Shown here: positions 24,604-32,041 of the stretch, piece after piece
Position numbering within the stretch: position 1 is the first letter of the stretch
Layout: every line of letters starts with the position of its first letter
The notes under the pieces: model-generated
What the model saw: only the letters and a program-made list of their open reading frames with translations
The model's database searches: none
What the model was told of the DNA's origin: nothing
Position numbers and translations under genes: made by a program
NCBI GenBank assembly: GCA_904380375.1
Contig: CAJFID010000020.1
Location: 1-55,892, forward strand
DNA from: Avimonas intestinalis
GTDB lineage: Bacteria; Bacillota; Clostridia; Oscillospirales; Acutalibacteraceae
DNA length: 55,892 bases
Direction of reading: 5' to 3'

Positions 24604-24722
24604 GGCGTCACCTCCTGAGGTGTTTTCCTATAGGATTTTGGCATGTTCGTAAAGCGGCTCAACAGGCGCCTATACCAGCCACACTCGACAGCACAGCCGA
24701 AAAGCGCTCCGCCTTTCTTCCT
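24604..24722 (-). promoter_or_regulatory. Structured leader with an SD-sequestering hairpin
   Basis: Between its promoter and the ATG the precorrin-2 dehydrogenase mRNA has about 118 nt with several inverted repeats: GTGGCT paired with AGCCGC around a palindromic AGGCGCCT, a CCTATAGG palindrome, and CACCTCAGGAGGTG, whose right arm is the ribosome site. Pairing of CACCT with AGGTG would mask it. I do not recognise a known riboswitch class. The regulatory role is inference. Confidence 0.35.
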
Positions 24723-24728
24723 GAGGGC

Positions 24729-24757
24729 ATTATATCATGTGCGGCAGGCTTTGACAA
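24729..24757 (-). promoter_or_regulatory. Promoter of the precorrin-2 dehydrogenase gene
   Basis: On the minus strand TTGTCA (24752-24757) and a perfect TATAAT (24729-24734) are 17 bp apart. It overlaps the 3' end of the cobC-like gene, so the dehydrogenase can be expressed on its own. Confidence 0.75.
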
Positions 24758-24767
24758 GATATTTGCT

Positions 24768-25370
24768 TTACAAGGGGGAAATCTTGTCGAAACGCAGGGT
24801 TCCCGTATCTAAACTGACCCGATAGCCGCCGCCGTTGACGGCCTGATAGTCGTACCGATCCACGACGCTTTCCGCCAGAGGATGGAGCTTAGCGATCATC
24901 GTCATGATGCAGCCGCCATGGGTGACGACCGCCGCGGAATGGAAGGCGCGCGCGCGGGCGTCCCCGGCAATCTGGCGAACGGCGCCGAGCAGCCGTTGCG
25001 CAAATTCCTGTCCGCTTTCCCCTCCGGGAGGGGCGGTTTCCCCGGCGGTATCAATCCATTGGCGGTAGGCCGGGTCGTCTTTCAGCTGCTCGTAGTTCTT
25101 TCCCTCAAAGCTGCCGAAGTCCATTTCCGCCAGCGAGGGGAGGAATGACGGCACCAGCATGGGGTATATTAGCCGGGCGGTTTCCACACAGCGGGCGAGC
25201 GGGCTCACATAAAGGGCCTCAACAGAGGGATAAAGGCCCCGCTTTTTGCGCTCCAGCAGCTCCTTGGCCCCCCGTTCGCTCAAAGGCTGGTTGCTCCTTT
25301 GTCCGATATAGCGTCTCTCCGCGTTGCCGATAGTGGCGCCGTGCCGGATGAGGATGAGCTCGATTTTCAT
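24768..25370 (-). CDS. cobC: Histidine phosphatase, probable alpha-ribazole phosphatase
   Basis: This 200-residue protein is of the phosphoglycerate-mutase/histidine phosphatase family. The catalytic RHG motif is at residues 9-11 (LIRHGATIGN), with a second conserved histidine in VVTHGG. Position after cobT and cobS points to CobC, which removes the 5'-phosphate of alpha-ribazole phosphate during assembly of the cobalamin lower ligand. The family is broad, so the call rests on context. I chose ATG 25370; the frame extends upstream without a better start. Confidence 0.82.
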   Translation of the reverse strand: MKIELILIRHGATIGNAERRYIGQRSNQPLSERGAKELLERKKRGLYPSVEALYVSPLARCVETARLIYPMLVPSFLPSLAEMDFGSFEGKNYEQLKDDPAYRQWIDTAGETAPPGGESGQEFAQRLLGAVRQIAGDARARAFHSAAVVTHGGCIMTMIAKLHPLAESVVDRYDYQAVNGGGYRVSLDTGTLRFDKISPL

Positions 25371-25481
25371 CGTGAAAATCCCGCCTTTCCCGGCTCCAAG
25401 CCTCGTTTGAGGCTCAGGCCGTTTGTCATAAATAGCCGCCGCCCGGTCTATACCCAGCGGCATTTTATCCCGGCTGCCGGC

Positions 25482-26291
25482 TCAACGCAGTACGGCAGAA
25501 GCGATCAGCCCGCCGAACGCCAGCAGCAGCAACAGCAGCAGCTGGGACAGCTCCACAAAATACCCCAGGAGGTCGCCGGTGACGCCGCCGAATTCCTTTT
25601 GGATCATCCGGCGGTACCAGAGGAACAGGAGCAGGGAGCCGGCGGCGGCAACCGCCGCGCAGAGCATCCCGGCAAGGCCGCCGCCCAGGAACCCGGCCCC
25701 CAGCAGGAGCAGCACGCTGCCCACGGCTTCCGCTGCGCCCAGCGCCCGGACGCCGGATGCGGCGCGGTCGGCAAAAAGGACCCCCAGTGTGCTTGAGGGC
25801 GCGTAGGCAAAGCGGCTGCCCGCTACCACCGTCAGGCTGCGCGAGAGGGTGAAGGCCGTGCAGGCCGCCGGGAGAAGGGAGGGCAGGGCGTAAAGCTGGC
25901 ACCATGCGCCGCCTTCGAGCAGCAAAAGCCCCGCGCAGCTGAGGACGGCAAAGGGCCCGCAGTGCGGATCCTTCATGATCTGCAGCTTCTTTTCCCGGTC
26001 CCGCCTGGAAAAAATGGCGTCGGTGGCGTCCAAAAAGCCGTCCATATGCAGGCCGCCGGAAATCAGCAGCGGCAAGGCGGCCGCAACCACGGCGAAGAAG
26101 AAAGGGGAAGCGTGAAGCCACAGCGCCAGCCGGGCCCAGCCGTACAGCAGGCCGCCGGCCAGCACCCCGACCACCGGCAGGCAGCCGAGCGACCAGCGCA
26201 TATTGTCCTGCCGCCAGTCTACCCGCGGCATGGGGATGGCGGAATACATTGCCAAGGCGATAACCAGGGATTCCCCCCATTTTTTCATCAC
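25482..26291 (-). CDS. cobS: Adenosylcobinamide-GDP ribazoletransferase (cobalamin synthase)
   Basis: This 269-residue integral membrane enzyme joins alpha-ribazole to AdoCbi-GDP to make adenosylcobalamin. Diagnostic motifs are the acidic GGLHMDGFLDATDAIFSRRDREKKLQIMKD region (the DGxxD and metal-binding acids around residues 80-100) and about seven hydrophobic segments afterwards. It begins 18 bp after the cobT stop and precedes cobC. An out-of-frame open reading of similar length lies over it and is a shadow. Confidence 0.95.
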   Translation of the reverse strand: MMKKWGESLVIALAMYSAIPMPRVDWRQDNMRWSLGCLPVVGVLAGGLLYGWARLALWLHASPFFFAVVAAALPLLISGGLHMDGFLDATDAIFSRRDREKKLQIMKDPHCGPFAVLSCAGLLLLEGGAWCQLYALPSLLPAACTAFTLSRSLTVVAGSRFAYAPSSTLGVLFADRAASGVRALGAAEAVGSVLLLLGAGFLGGGLAGMLCAAVAAAGSLLLFLWYRRMIQKEFGGVTGDLLGYFVELSQLLLLLLLAFGGLIASAVLR

Positions 26292-26309
26292 CTTAATCTC
26301 CCTTCGCCG

Positions 26310-27335
26310 TCAAAGATCCGCCAAAGCGGCGGTTTCGTAGTAGGCTGCCAGCGCGCTGTCGAGCAGGCCGGCGCCCAGCAAGCCGCCGGTCCCCTCGCCA
26401 AGGCAGAGCCCCGCCGTAATCAGCGGCCGCAGGCCCAGGGCCTCCAAAAGCCGCGGCCCCGCCTTTTCCGCCGTACAGTGGGAGGCGAACAGGGCGGAGG
26501 CGCACAGGGGTGCCAGCCGGACCGCACAGAGCGCCGCGGCGGAGGAGATCATCCCGTCTACCATTACCGCCACGCCGTAGGCCGCACCGCCCAGGTACAG
26601 CCCGCACATGGCGGCAATATCCAACCCGCCGACCTTGCTGAGGATGTCGATGGGGTCGCCGGGATCGGGGTGGTTGATCTCAAGGGCACGGCGCACGACA
26701 GCCGACTTATGGCTGACGCCCCCGCTGCCGCCGGCCCCTCGGCCGGTCACCTCTTCCGGAGGGCATCCGAGGAGGACCGCGCTCACCGCGCTGGCGGTGG
26801 TGGTGTTACCGATCCCCATTTCCCCGGCAATCGCCAGCTCGGTGCCGTTTTCCGCCAACTCTGCCGCAGTGAGGATGCCGGCCTCTATCCCGCGTAAACA
26901 TTCCTCCCGTGTCATAGCGGGCCCCCTGGCGATGCTGCCGGTGCCGCGGCGGACAACTTTCTGCCGTATCCGCGGCTCGTCGTATTCGCAGGCGATCCCA
27001 ACGTCTACAACCAAGACGCCGGCGCCAGCGCGGCGGGCAAAGGCATTGACCACGCCGCCGCCCCGCGCAAAATTGGCCGCCTGCGCCGCAGTGATCCGCT
27101 GGGCGGAGGGAGTCACCCCCTCCGCGACGACGCCGTTGTCCGCGCAGAAAACCACCGCGGTTTTCCGCCCGATAGAGGGGCGGTCGGTGCGCTGAAACCC
27201 AGCCAGACGGATGACCGCGTTTTCCAATTCCCCTAGGCTTCCCGGCAGCTTGGCAAGGGAGTCCAGCCGTGCCTTGGCTTTTGCCATTGCCGCGTCGTCT
27301 GGAGGGGCGAGGCGGCGTGAAATTTCCTCCCACAT
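26310..27335 (-). CDS. cobT: Nicotinate-nucleotide-dimethylbenzimidazole phosphoribosyltransferase
   Basis: This 341-residue enzyme makes alpha-ribazole phosphate from a benzimidazole-type base and nicotinate mononucleotide. Family motifs visible are KLPGSLGELE near the N-terminus, FCADNGVVAEGVTPSA, GEMGIGNTTTASA and LCLGEGTGG with the catalytic glutamate near residue 314. ATG 27335 is preceded by AAAAGGAGCC. It opens a cobT-cobS-cobC run that assembles the nucleotide loop; cobU and corrin-ring genes are absent from the window, so the cell may salvage cobinamide or encode them elsewhere. Confidence 0.96.
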   Translation of the reverse strand: MWEEISRRLAPPDDAAMAKAKARLDSLAKLPGSLGELENAVIRLAGFQRTDRPSIGRKTAVVFCADNGVVAEGVTPSAQRITAAQAANFARGGGVVNAFARRAGAGVLVVDVGIACEYDEPRIRQKVVRRGTGSIARGPAMTREECLRGIEAGILTAAELAENGTELAIAGEMGIGNTTTASAVSAVLLGCPPEEVTGRGAGGSGGVSHKSAVVRRALEINHPDPGDPIDILSKVGGLDIAAMCGLYLGGAAYGVAVMVDGMISSAAALCAVRLAPLCASALFASHCTAEKAGPRLLEALGLRPLITAGLCLGEGTGGLLGAGLLDSALAAYYETAALADL

Positions 27336-27414
27336 GGTGGCGGCTCCTTTTAAGCGGCCCCGCGCGTCGGCTGCGTAGATTCCGCTCTCGTTTTTGTTAT
27401 CGTAATTGTAGCAC

Positions 27415-27443
27415 ACTCCGCTCCGGAGAACAACCGCTGTACG
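27415..27443 (-). promoter_or_regulatory. Candidate promoter of the cobTSC run
   Basis: On the minus strand TTGTTC (27438-27443) and TACAAT (27415-27420) are 17 bp apart. The resulting leader of about 75 nt is too short for a cobalamin riboswitch. Confidence 0.5.
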
Positions 27444-27520
27444 AAAAAGTCCTCGGGATCCGGCCGGCTATATAGAAGCAAAGAGGTTCTATGCCTCTTG
27501 TCATGCGTCCCACTCCCGGC

Positions 27521-28171
27521 TTAATATTCCCCCATATCCCTGTATTTGGTCAAAACGGCCAGCCAATCATGCGACGTCCCCTGAAAGTTTTCGGGGCAGA
27601 CCGGATGATGGATGTTATAGAGAAACCCGCTTTCGCCATAGCGCCCCTGTTTTGCCTCGTCAAGATGGCTCTCGTCCGCCGCGATGCCGACCACCCGAAA
27701 GCATAGTAGACGCTGGGAGCTGTCTTCCGATAGGGCGTGTTCCCAGAGATAGCGGCATTCCAAATTCAGAAAACATTCTTCTATCACCGGCGCGTCCACC
27801 TGGGATGCCTGCTTTGCCGTAAGTCCAGCCAGCGCGATTTCGTCGTCCTCAAACCCGTTATTCCGTATGGTCGCTAAACAGCGGTCATACAAATCGGCGG
27901 AAGGGAAATTCAGAACAACCTCTCTTTTTTCCTGAACAGTCCGGTACAGATGGCCTGCCTGGTTTACATTGGACAAGATAGCGTAAAAGCCGTGCAGGTC
28001 GCCGCTGAAGCAGGCCCAGGACTGCAAGCAGGCGTTGGGCTTGCCGTTGGCTTTATACGAGGTAGCCACAAATAGGGGAGACGGAATGGCGGTCACAAAG
28101 TCCATCCAGGAAAAACCGTAGGTTTCCATTTTTTGCATAGCCGGAGGAAGGAAGGAATACTGCTTTTTCAA
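27521..28171 (-). CDS. Flavin reductase-like protein
   Basis: This 216-residue protein has the split-barrel flavin-binding fold of the flavin reductase/DIM6-NTAB family, visible in PSPLFVATSYKANGKPNACLQSW and EKREVVLNFPSADLYDRCLATI. Members bind FMN and reduce it with NAD(P)H or act as small flavoproteins. The best start is a TTG with AAGGAGAGG 10 bases upstream. No clear partner gene lies next to it; it stands alone between the cob run and a divergent coiled-coil gene. Confidence 0.85.
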   Translation of the reverse strand: MKKQYSFLPPAMQKMETYGFSWMDFVTAIPSPLFVATSYKANGKPNACLQSWACFSGDLHGFYAILSNVNQAGHLYRTVQEKREVVLNFPSADLYDRCLATIRNNGFEDDEIALAGLTAKQASQVDAPVIEECFLNLECRYLWEHALSEDSSQRLLCFRVVGIAADESHLDEAKQGRYGESGFLYNIHHPVCPENFQGTSHDWLAVLTKYRDMGEY

Positions 28172-28311
28172 TAGAATCCTCTCCTTAAGAAAAAATATAA
28201 TATTTATTATACCATATTTTTAACCAATTTGCCATCTGGTTTTGGAAAACCACGGAGGACGGATAGATTTGGCGGACGATAGCCGGCGGCATAGCCCAGA
28301 AAAAAGATAGG

Positions 28312-28340
28312 TTGAGTTTTTGCCCGCTTTATGCTATACT
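28312..28340 (+). promoter_or_regulatory. Candidate promoter of the coiled-coil/fumarase-beta unit
   Basis: TTGAGT (28312-28317) and TATACT (28335-28340) are 17 bp apart, about 80 bp before the start at 28421. Confidence 0.6.
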
Positions 28341-28420
28341 GAACACCAATTGCGAGAGGCAAACGCATACAAGACGCCGGAGAGGATTAACAAGAGGATT
28401 GAGCGATCGGAGGGATATCC

Positions 28421-29320
28421 ATGGCGGAAGAAGGAAGCTTCCGGACCAGTTTCAGCGGGTTTCATAAGGCAGACGTGCTTTCGTATATTGATGCCATGAA
28501 ATCCCGGCATGAGCAGGAGCTTGGCGAAAAGCAGCAGGAAATGGACCGCATGGGGCAAGCCCTGTCCGCACAGGAAAAGTATGTTGTGGAGCTGAAGCAG
28601 CAGCTCGAGCAGGCGGCGCAGGAGATGGAAACGCTCCGCCGCCAGGACGAGGAACTCCGGCAGCAGAGCGAACGCACCCATCGGCAGGAGGAGGAATTCC
28701 GCCACCTGTCGGACGAGGCGGAGATCCTGCGTATGGAGCGGGAGGCCCTGAACGCCCGTATCGCAGGGATGCAGCAACGGGTGGAATCGGTGGCTTCCCT
28801 TGAGCAGGAGTTGGCGGGGCTTCGCCGGCAGGAGCAGGAATGGACCGACCGCTGTGAAAAGGAACGCGAACGCCGAGAGGCGGAGCTGCAGGAGCTGGCA
28901 GACCTGCGCGCGGAGCGGGATAGCTTAGCTCAGGCGCTCCAGGATGCCGCTGCCCGCGAAAAGGAATTAGAACGGGAGCGGGATGCCCTGCAGTGCAGCA
29001 ACCGGCGCTATGAAGCCCTTTCCGGCGATGTGGGCGCTTTTGTGATGGAGCTGCATTCTATGGGGCAGCGCTTCCTTGAAATCGCTTATAAACGCAGCGA
29101 TGCCTGCCTAAATGCGGTGGAGAGCGCTGTGGGTTCCCTGTCCTCTCAGCTGAGCGAAGCGCGCTCCCAGACCGACCAGGCGCGGCAGGAGCTGCTTGAT
29201 CAGGGCGCGACGGCCGGGATGCGGCTGGACGAATTGGTGCAGAAGCTGGAAGAATCCGCGATGCGGCCGAAAGAGCCGGGCCAGACGGACGATGGGCCGG
29301 ACAAAGGCAGCGGGGAATAA
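28421..29320 (+). CDS. DivIVA-like coiled-coil protein
   Basis: This 299-residue cytoplasmic protein starts with FRTSFSGFHKADVLSYIDAM, resembling the short N-terminal membrane-curvature domain of DivIVA/GpsB proteins. Residues from about 25 to 200 are one long, Glu/Gln/Arg-rich heptad region that should form a parallel coiled coil, and a second amphipathic stretch follows. DivIVA-like proteins recruit division or cell-wall factors; here the role is inferred from shape only. A GGAGGG box lies before ATG. It is followed after 27 bp by the fumarase-like gene. Confidence 0.72.
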   Translation: MAEEGSFRTSFSGFHKADVLSYIDAMKSRHEQELGEKQQEMDRMGQALSAQEKYVVELKQQLEQAAQEMETLRRQDEELRQQSERTHRQEEEFRHLSDEAEILRMEREALNARIAGMQQRVESVASLEQELAGLRRQEQEWTDRCEKERERREAELQELADLRAERDSLAQALQDAAAREKELERERDALQCSNRRYEALSGDVGAFVMELHSMGQRFLEIAYKRSDACLNAVESAVGSLSSQLSEARSQTDQARQELLDQGATAGMRLDELVQKLEESAMRPKEPGQTDDGPDKGSGE

Positions 29321-29347
29321 GGGGCGATTATTACGGCAACGATAACG

Positions 29348-29878
29348 ATGCATACGGATCAGATCAAAGCGCGGGCGGGCGAGCTCCATGCCGGCGACCG
29401 TGTGCTGCTTTCCGGTACGGTGTACACCTCCCGCGATGCGGCACACAAGCGGATTTTTGAGCTTTTGGCGCAGGGCGAGCCGCTGCCCTATCCGCTGGAA
29501 AACGCGGTGATTTATTATTCCGGGTCCACTCCGGCGCCGGCAGGGCTGCCGATCGGCTCCTGTGGGCCGACGACTTCGGGGCGGATGGACGTCTATGCGC
29601 CGGAGCTGTACGACCGCGGCGTGGCGGCGACCATCGGCAAAGGGGGACGCTCCCCCGCGGTGCAGGAGGCGATCTGCCGCAACGGGGCGGTGTACCTTTG
29701 CGCCATCGGGGGCGCCGGGGCATTGGCGGCGCAGAGCGTGGCCTCCTGCGAAGTCATCGCGTTTGCGGATTTGGGCTGCGAGGCTGTAAAGCGCCTTGAA
29801 ATCCGCGATTTCCCCCTTATTGTAGCCATTGACTGCCATGGCGGCAGCTTATTTGCGCGCGGAGAAGGCGCGCGATAG
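29348..29878 (+). CDS. Fumarase/tartrate dehydratase beta-subunit-like protein (unpaired)
   Basis: This 176-residue protein matches the C-terminal (beta) part of class I Fe-S hydro-lyases such as fumarase FumA/FumB and L(+)-tartrate dehydratase TtdB. Signatures are GTVYTSRDAAHKRIFELL, YYSGSTPAPAGLPIGSCGPTTSGRMD and IGKGGRSPAV, which form the substrate-binding swivel domain. The [4Fe-4S]-binding alpha subunit, normally encoded directly upstream, is absent; a coiled-coil gene is there instead. Either alpha is encoded elsewhere or this copy has another partner. No strong ribosome site is visible, suggesting coupling to the upstream gene. Confidence 0.87.
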   Translation: MHTDQIKARAGELHAGDRVLLSGTVYTSRDAAHKRIFELLAQGEPLPYPLENAVIYYSGSTPAPAGLPIGSCGPTTSGRMDVYAPELYDRGVAATIGKGGRSPAVQEAICRNGAVYLCAIGGAGALAAQSVASCEVIAFADLGCEAVKRLEIRDFPLIVAIDCHGGSLFARGEGAR

Positions 29879-29942
29879 AACCTCAATGGAAAAACAACGA
29901 TGGACGAGGCTTCCATTGATTTTGGAAAAGGAGTGAATCTTC

Positions 29943-30164
29943 ATGGCGGAGCTGAAATACGAAATCGTCAAGAGCCTGGGTGTCTTATCCGAGTCGCCCT
30001 CCGGCTGGACCAAGGAATTGAATCTGGTGAGCTGGAACGGCCGCGAACCCAAATATGATATCCGCGAATGGGCGCCCGAGCACACCAAAATGGGCAAAGG
30101 CGTCACCATGTCGGGGGACGAGGTTATCCTCCTGCGCGACCTGCTCAACGAGGTGGACCTGTAG
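29943..30164 (+). CDS. PC4/YdbC-family single-stranded DNA-binding protein
   Basis: This 73-residue protein matches the YdbC/PC4 (transcriptional coactivator p15) fold: EIVKSLGVLSES, WTKELNLVSWNGREPKYDIREW and MGKGVTMSGDEVILLRDLL. Bacterial members bind single-stranded DNA or RNA as dimers; L. lactis YdbC is the known example. A GGAG box precedes the ATG. It is followed by several small hairpins and a strong bidirectional terminator. Confidence 0.88.
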   Translation: MAELKYEIVKSLGVLSESPSGWTKELNLVSWNGREPKYDIREWAPEHTKMGKGVTMSGDEVILLRDLLNEVDL

Positions 30165-30248
30165 CCGGCGTCCCGCTTTCAAAACGGGACGTACAGGAAA
30201 AGGGCGTCCGGCAGGAATCCGCATTCCTGCCCCCGGCGTTCTTATGAA

Positions 30249-30305
30249 AATCCAAAAAGAATCCCCGCCGATTGGTTTCGGCGGGGATTCTTTTTGGATT
30301 TTTTG
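30249..30305. terminator. Bidirectional terminator between ydbC-like gene and dapB
   Basis: A perfect 22-bp stem (30249-30270 with 30279-30300) and an 8-base loop, GC-rich in the middle and A/T-rich at the ends, carries T-runs on both strands. It closes the plus-strand PC4 gene and the minus-strand lysine operon. Confidence 0.92.
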
Positions 30306-30316
30306 CTTTATTCCTC

Positions 30317-31075
30317 TCAGGATTCCCGGACGAGGTCGGCCATGCAGTACAGGCCAGGCTCCTTGCCAAGGAGAAACAGCCCGGCGTTGACGGCTCCTAC
30401 CGCAAAAATCTCCTTGGACAGGGCGGTATGGGAGATCGAAACCATCTCATCCCGCCCGGCAAAGAGGATCTCGTGTTCGCCCACAATGGTGCCGCCCCGG
30501 ATTGAGGAGATGCCGATTTCGGTTTTCTCCCGCTTTTTGCGCACCGAATGCCGCTCATAGACGTATTTCGGCTCATAGGGCACCGCCTCGGAGATGGCGT
30601 CGGCCAGCATCAGCGCCGTGCCGGAGGGGGCGTCGATCTTTTGATTGTGGTGCTTTTCAATGATTTCGATGTCGAAATCATCCCCCAAGACAGCGGCGGC
30701 CTTGCGGGCCAGCTCGGTGATCAGGCTGATGCCCAGCGACATATTGCCGCTGTAGAATACCGGGATCTGCCCGGCGGCCTTTTTGACTTCGTCCACCTGC
30801 TCCGGGGATAAGCCGGTGGTGGCGATGACTGCCGGGATGCGGTGCTCCAGCGCGTACCGCAGTACGCCGGCCAGGGCGCTGGGATGGGAGAAGTCGATCA
30901 CCACATCCCCTTCCAGGCTGCAGTTGGCGGGGTTGGCAAACACGGGGAAGCCGGCGTGGCTCTCGGTGTTAACATCAAACCCGGCGACAATCTTACAATC
31001 GCAGCGCTCCGCCACACAGGCGGTGATGACGCGGCCCATCTTCCCGTTGCAGCCGCTGAGTAAAATCCTTGTCAT
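30317..31075 (-). CDS. dapB: 4-hydroxy-tetrahydrodipicolinate reductase
   Basis: This roughly 252-residue NAD(P)H-dependent reductase catalyses the second committed step of diaminopimelate/lysine synthesis. The nucleotide motif GCNGKMGRV lies near the N-terminus, and the family signature EKHHNQKIDAPSGTAL, containing the catalytic His/Lys region, is in the middle. I chose the ATG with AAAGGATGT about 8 bases upstream; an earlier in-frame ATG at 31099 is possible. It is the last gene of the asd-dapA-dapB operon and is followed by a strong terminator. Confidence 0.95.
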   Translation of the reverse strand: MTRILLSGCNGKMGRVITACVAERCDCKIVAGFDVNTESHAGFPVFANPANCSLEGDVVIDFSHPSALAGVLRYALEHRIPAVIATTGLSPEQVDEVKKAAGQIPVFYSGNMSLGISLITELARKAAAVLGDDFDIEIIEKHHNQKIDAPSGTALMLADAISEAVPYEPKYVYERHSVRKKREKTEIGISSIRGGTIVGEHEILFAGRDEMVSISHTALSKEIFAVGAVNAGLFLLGKEPGLYCMADLVRES

Positions 31076-31106
31076 ACAGTTTTCCACATCCTTTTGCATT
31101 GACGGG

Positions 31107-32000
31107 CTACGCGATCAGCCCGTGACGGCGCAGCACGGCGGCCAGCGCATCGTGCCCCTGCTCGCTCATCCGGCAGAGGGGGAGGCGGCAGTCGCCAACT
31201 TCCATGCCCATCAGGTTCATCGCTTCCTTGACCGGGATCGGGTTCACATCGCTGAACAGGGCGGAGGCCAGGTCGAGGTATTCGAGCTGTAGCCGGCGGC
31301 TTTCCTCCGGCTCCCCGTTCAACCAGCGGGCCACGATGTCGTGGGTCTGGCGCGGCAGGATGTTGGAAAGCACCGAAATAACCCCTTTGCCGCCCAGCGA
31401 CAGGATCGGCACGATCTGGTCGTCGTTGCCGGAATATAGGTCAATGTTGCCGTCGCAAAGGGCCATGGTCTTGGCAACCGAAGAGATGTTGCCGTTGGCC
31501 TCCTTGATCGCGACGATGTACGGGTTTTTGCTTAGCTCCGCATAGGTTTCCGGCTTGATATCCACCCCGGTGCGAGAGGGGACGTTGTACAGCAGGATGG
31601 GCATCCGCATTTCGTCTGCAATCATGGTGTAATGCGCCACCAGCCCCCGCTGGGAGGTCTTGTTGTAATACGGCGTCACCAGCAGCAGCGCGTCGGCCCC
31701 GAGGCTGCGCGCCTCCTTGGACAGCTCAATGCAGTAACGGGTGTCGTTGGAGCCGGTGCCCGAGATGACCGGCACACGCCCCTTTGCCTGCTCTACCGCC
31801 GCGCGCATCACCGCAATGTGTTCCTCGTGGTCAAGGGTGGAGGATTCGCCGGTGGTGCCGCAGGTGATGATGGCGTCGGTGCCGTTTTCAATCTGCCACT
31901 CGATCAGCTCCCGGTATTTTTCAAGGTTAACGCTCCCGTCCGCCTTCATCGGGGTGACGATCGCCACGCCCGCGCCGGTGAAAATAGTGTTCTTGCTCAT
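31107..32000 (-). CDS. dapA: 4-hydroxy-tetrahydrodipicolinate synthase
   Basis: This 297-residue TIM-barrel aldolase condenses pyruvate and aspartate semialdehyde. Catalytic features are GTTGESSTLDHEEH (substrate-binding Thr pair), VTPYYNKTSQRGL (Tyr) and IVAIKEANGN with the Schiff-base lysine. I start at ATG 32000; the TTG one codon upstream is less likely. It sits between asd and dapB on the minus strand and supplies both lysine and cell-wall diaminopimelate. Confidence 0.96.
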   Translation of the reverse strand: MSKNTIFTGAGVAIVTPMKADGSVNLEKYRELIEWQIENGTDAIITCGTTGESSTLDHEEHIAVMRAAVEQAKGRVPVISGTGSNDTRYCIELSKEARSLGADALLLVTPYYNKTSQRGLVAHYTMIADEMRMPILLYNVPSRTGVDIKPETYAELSKNPYIVAIKEANGNISSVAKTMALCDGNIDLYSGNDDQIVPILSLGGKGVISVLSNILPRQTHDIVARWLNGEPEESRRLQLEYLDLASALFSDVNPIPVKEAMNLMGMEVGDCRLPLCRMSEQGHDALAAVLRRHGLIA

Positions 32001-32041
32001 CAATCGCTCATCCTTTCATAAAATGGGGATGGCCGGCGGCT

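Noticed and set aside
24604..24722. A tRNA or SRP-like RNA in the leader of the precorrin-2 dehydrogenase gene
   Set aside because: The inverted repeats do not form a cloverleaf or an SRP loop; kept only as an unassigned leader.
27336..27414. Cobalamin riboswitch before cobT
   Set aside because: The leader after the candidate promoter is under 80 nt, and no B12-box-like sequence is visible.
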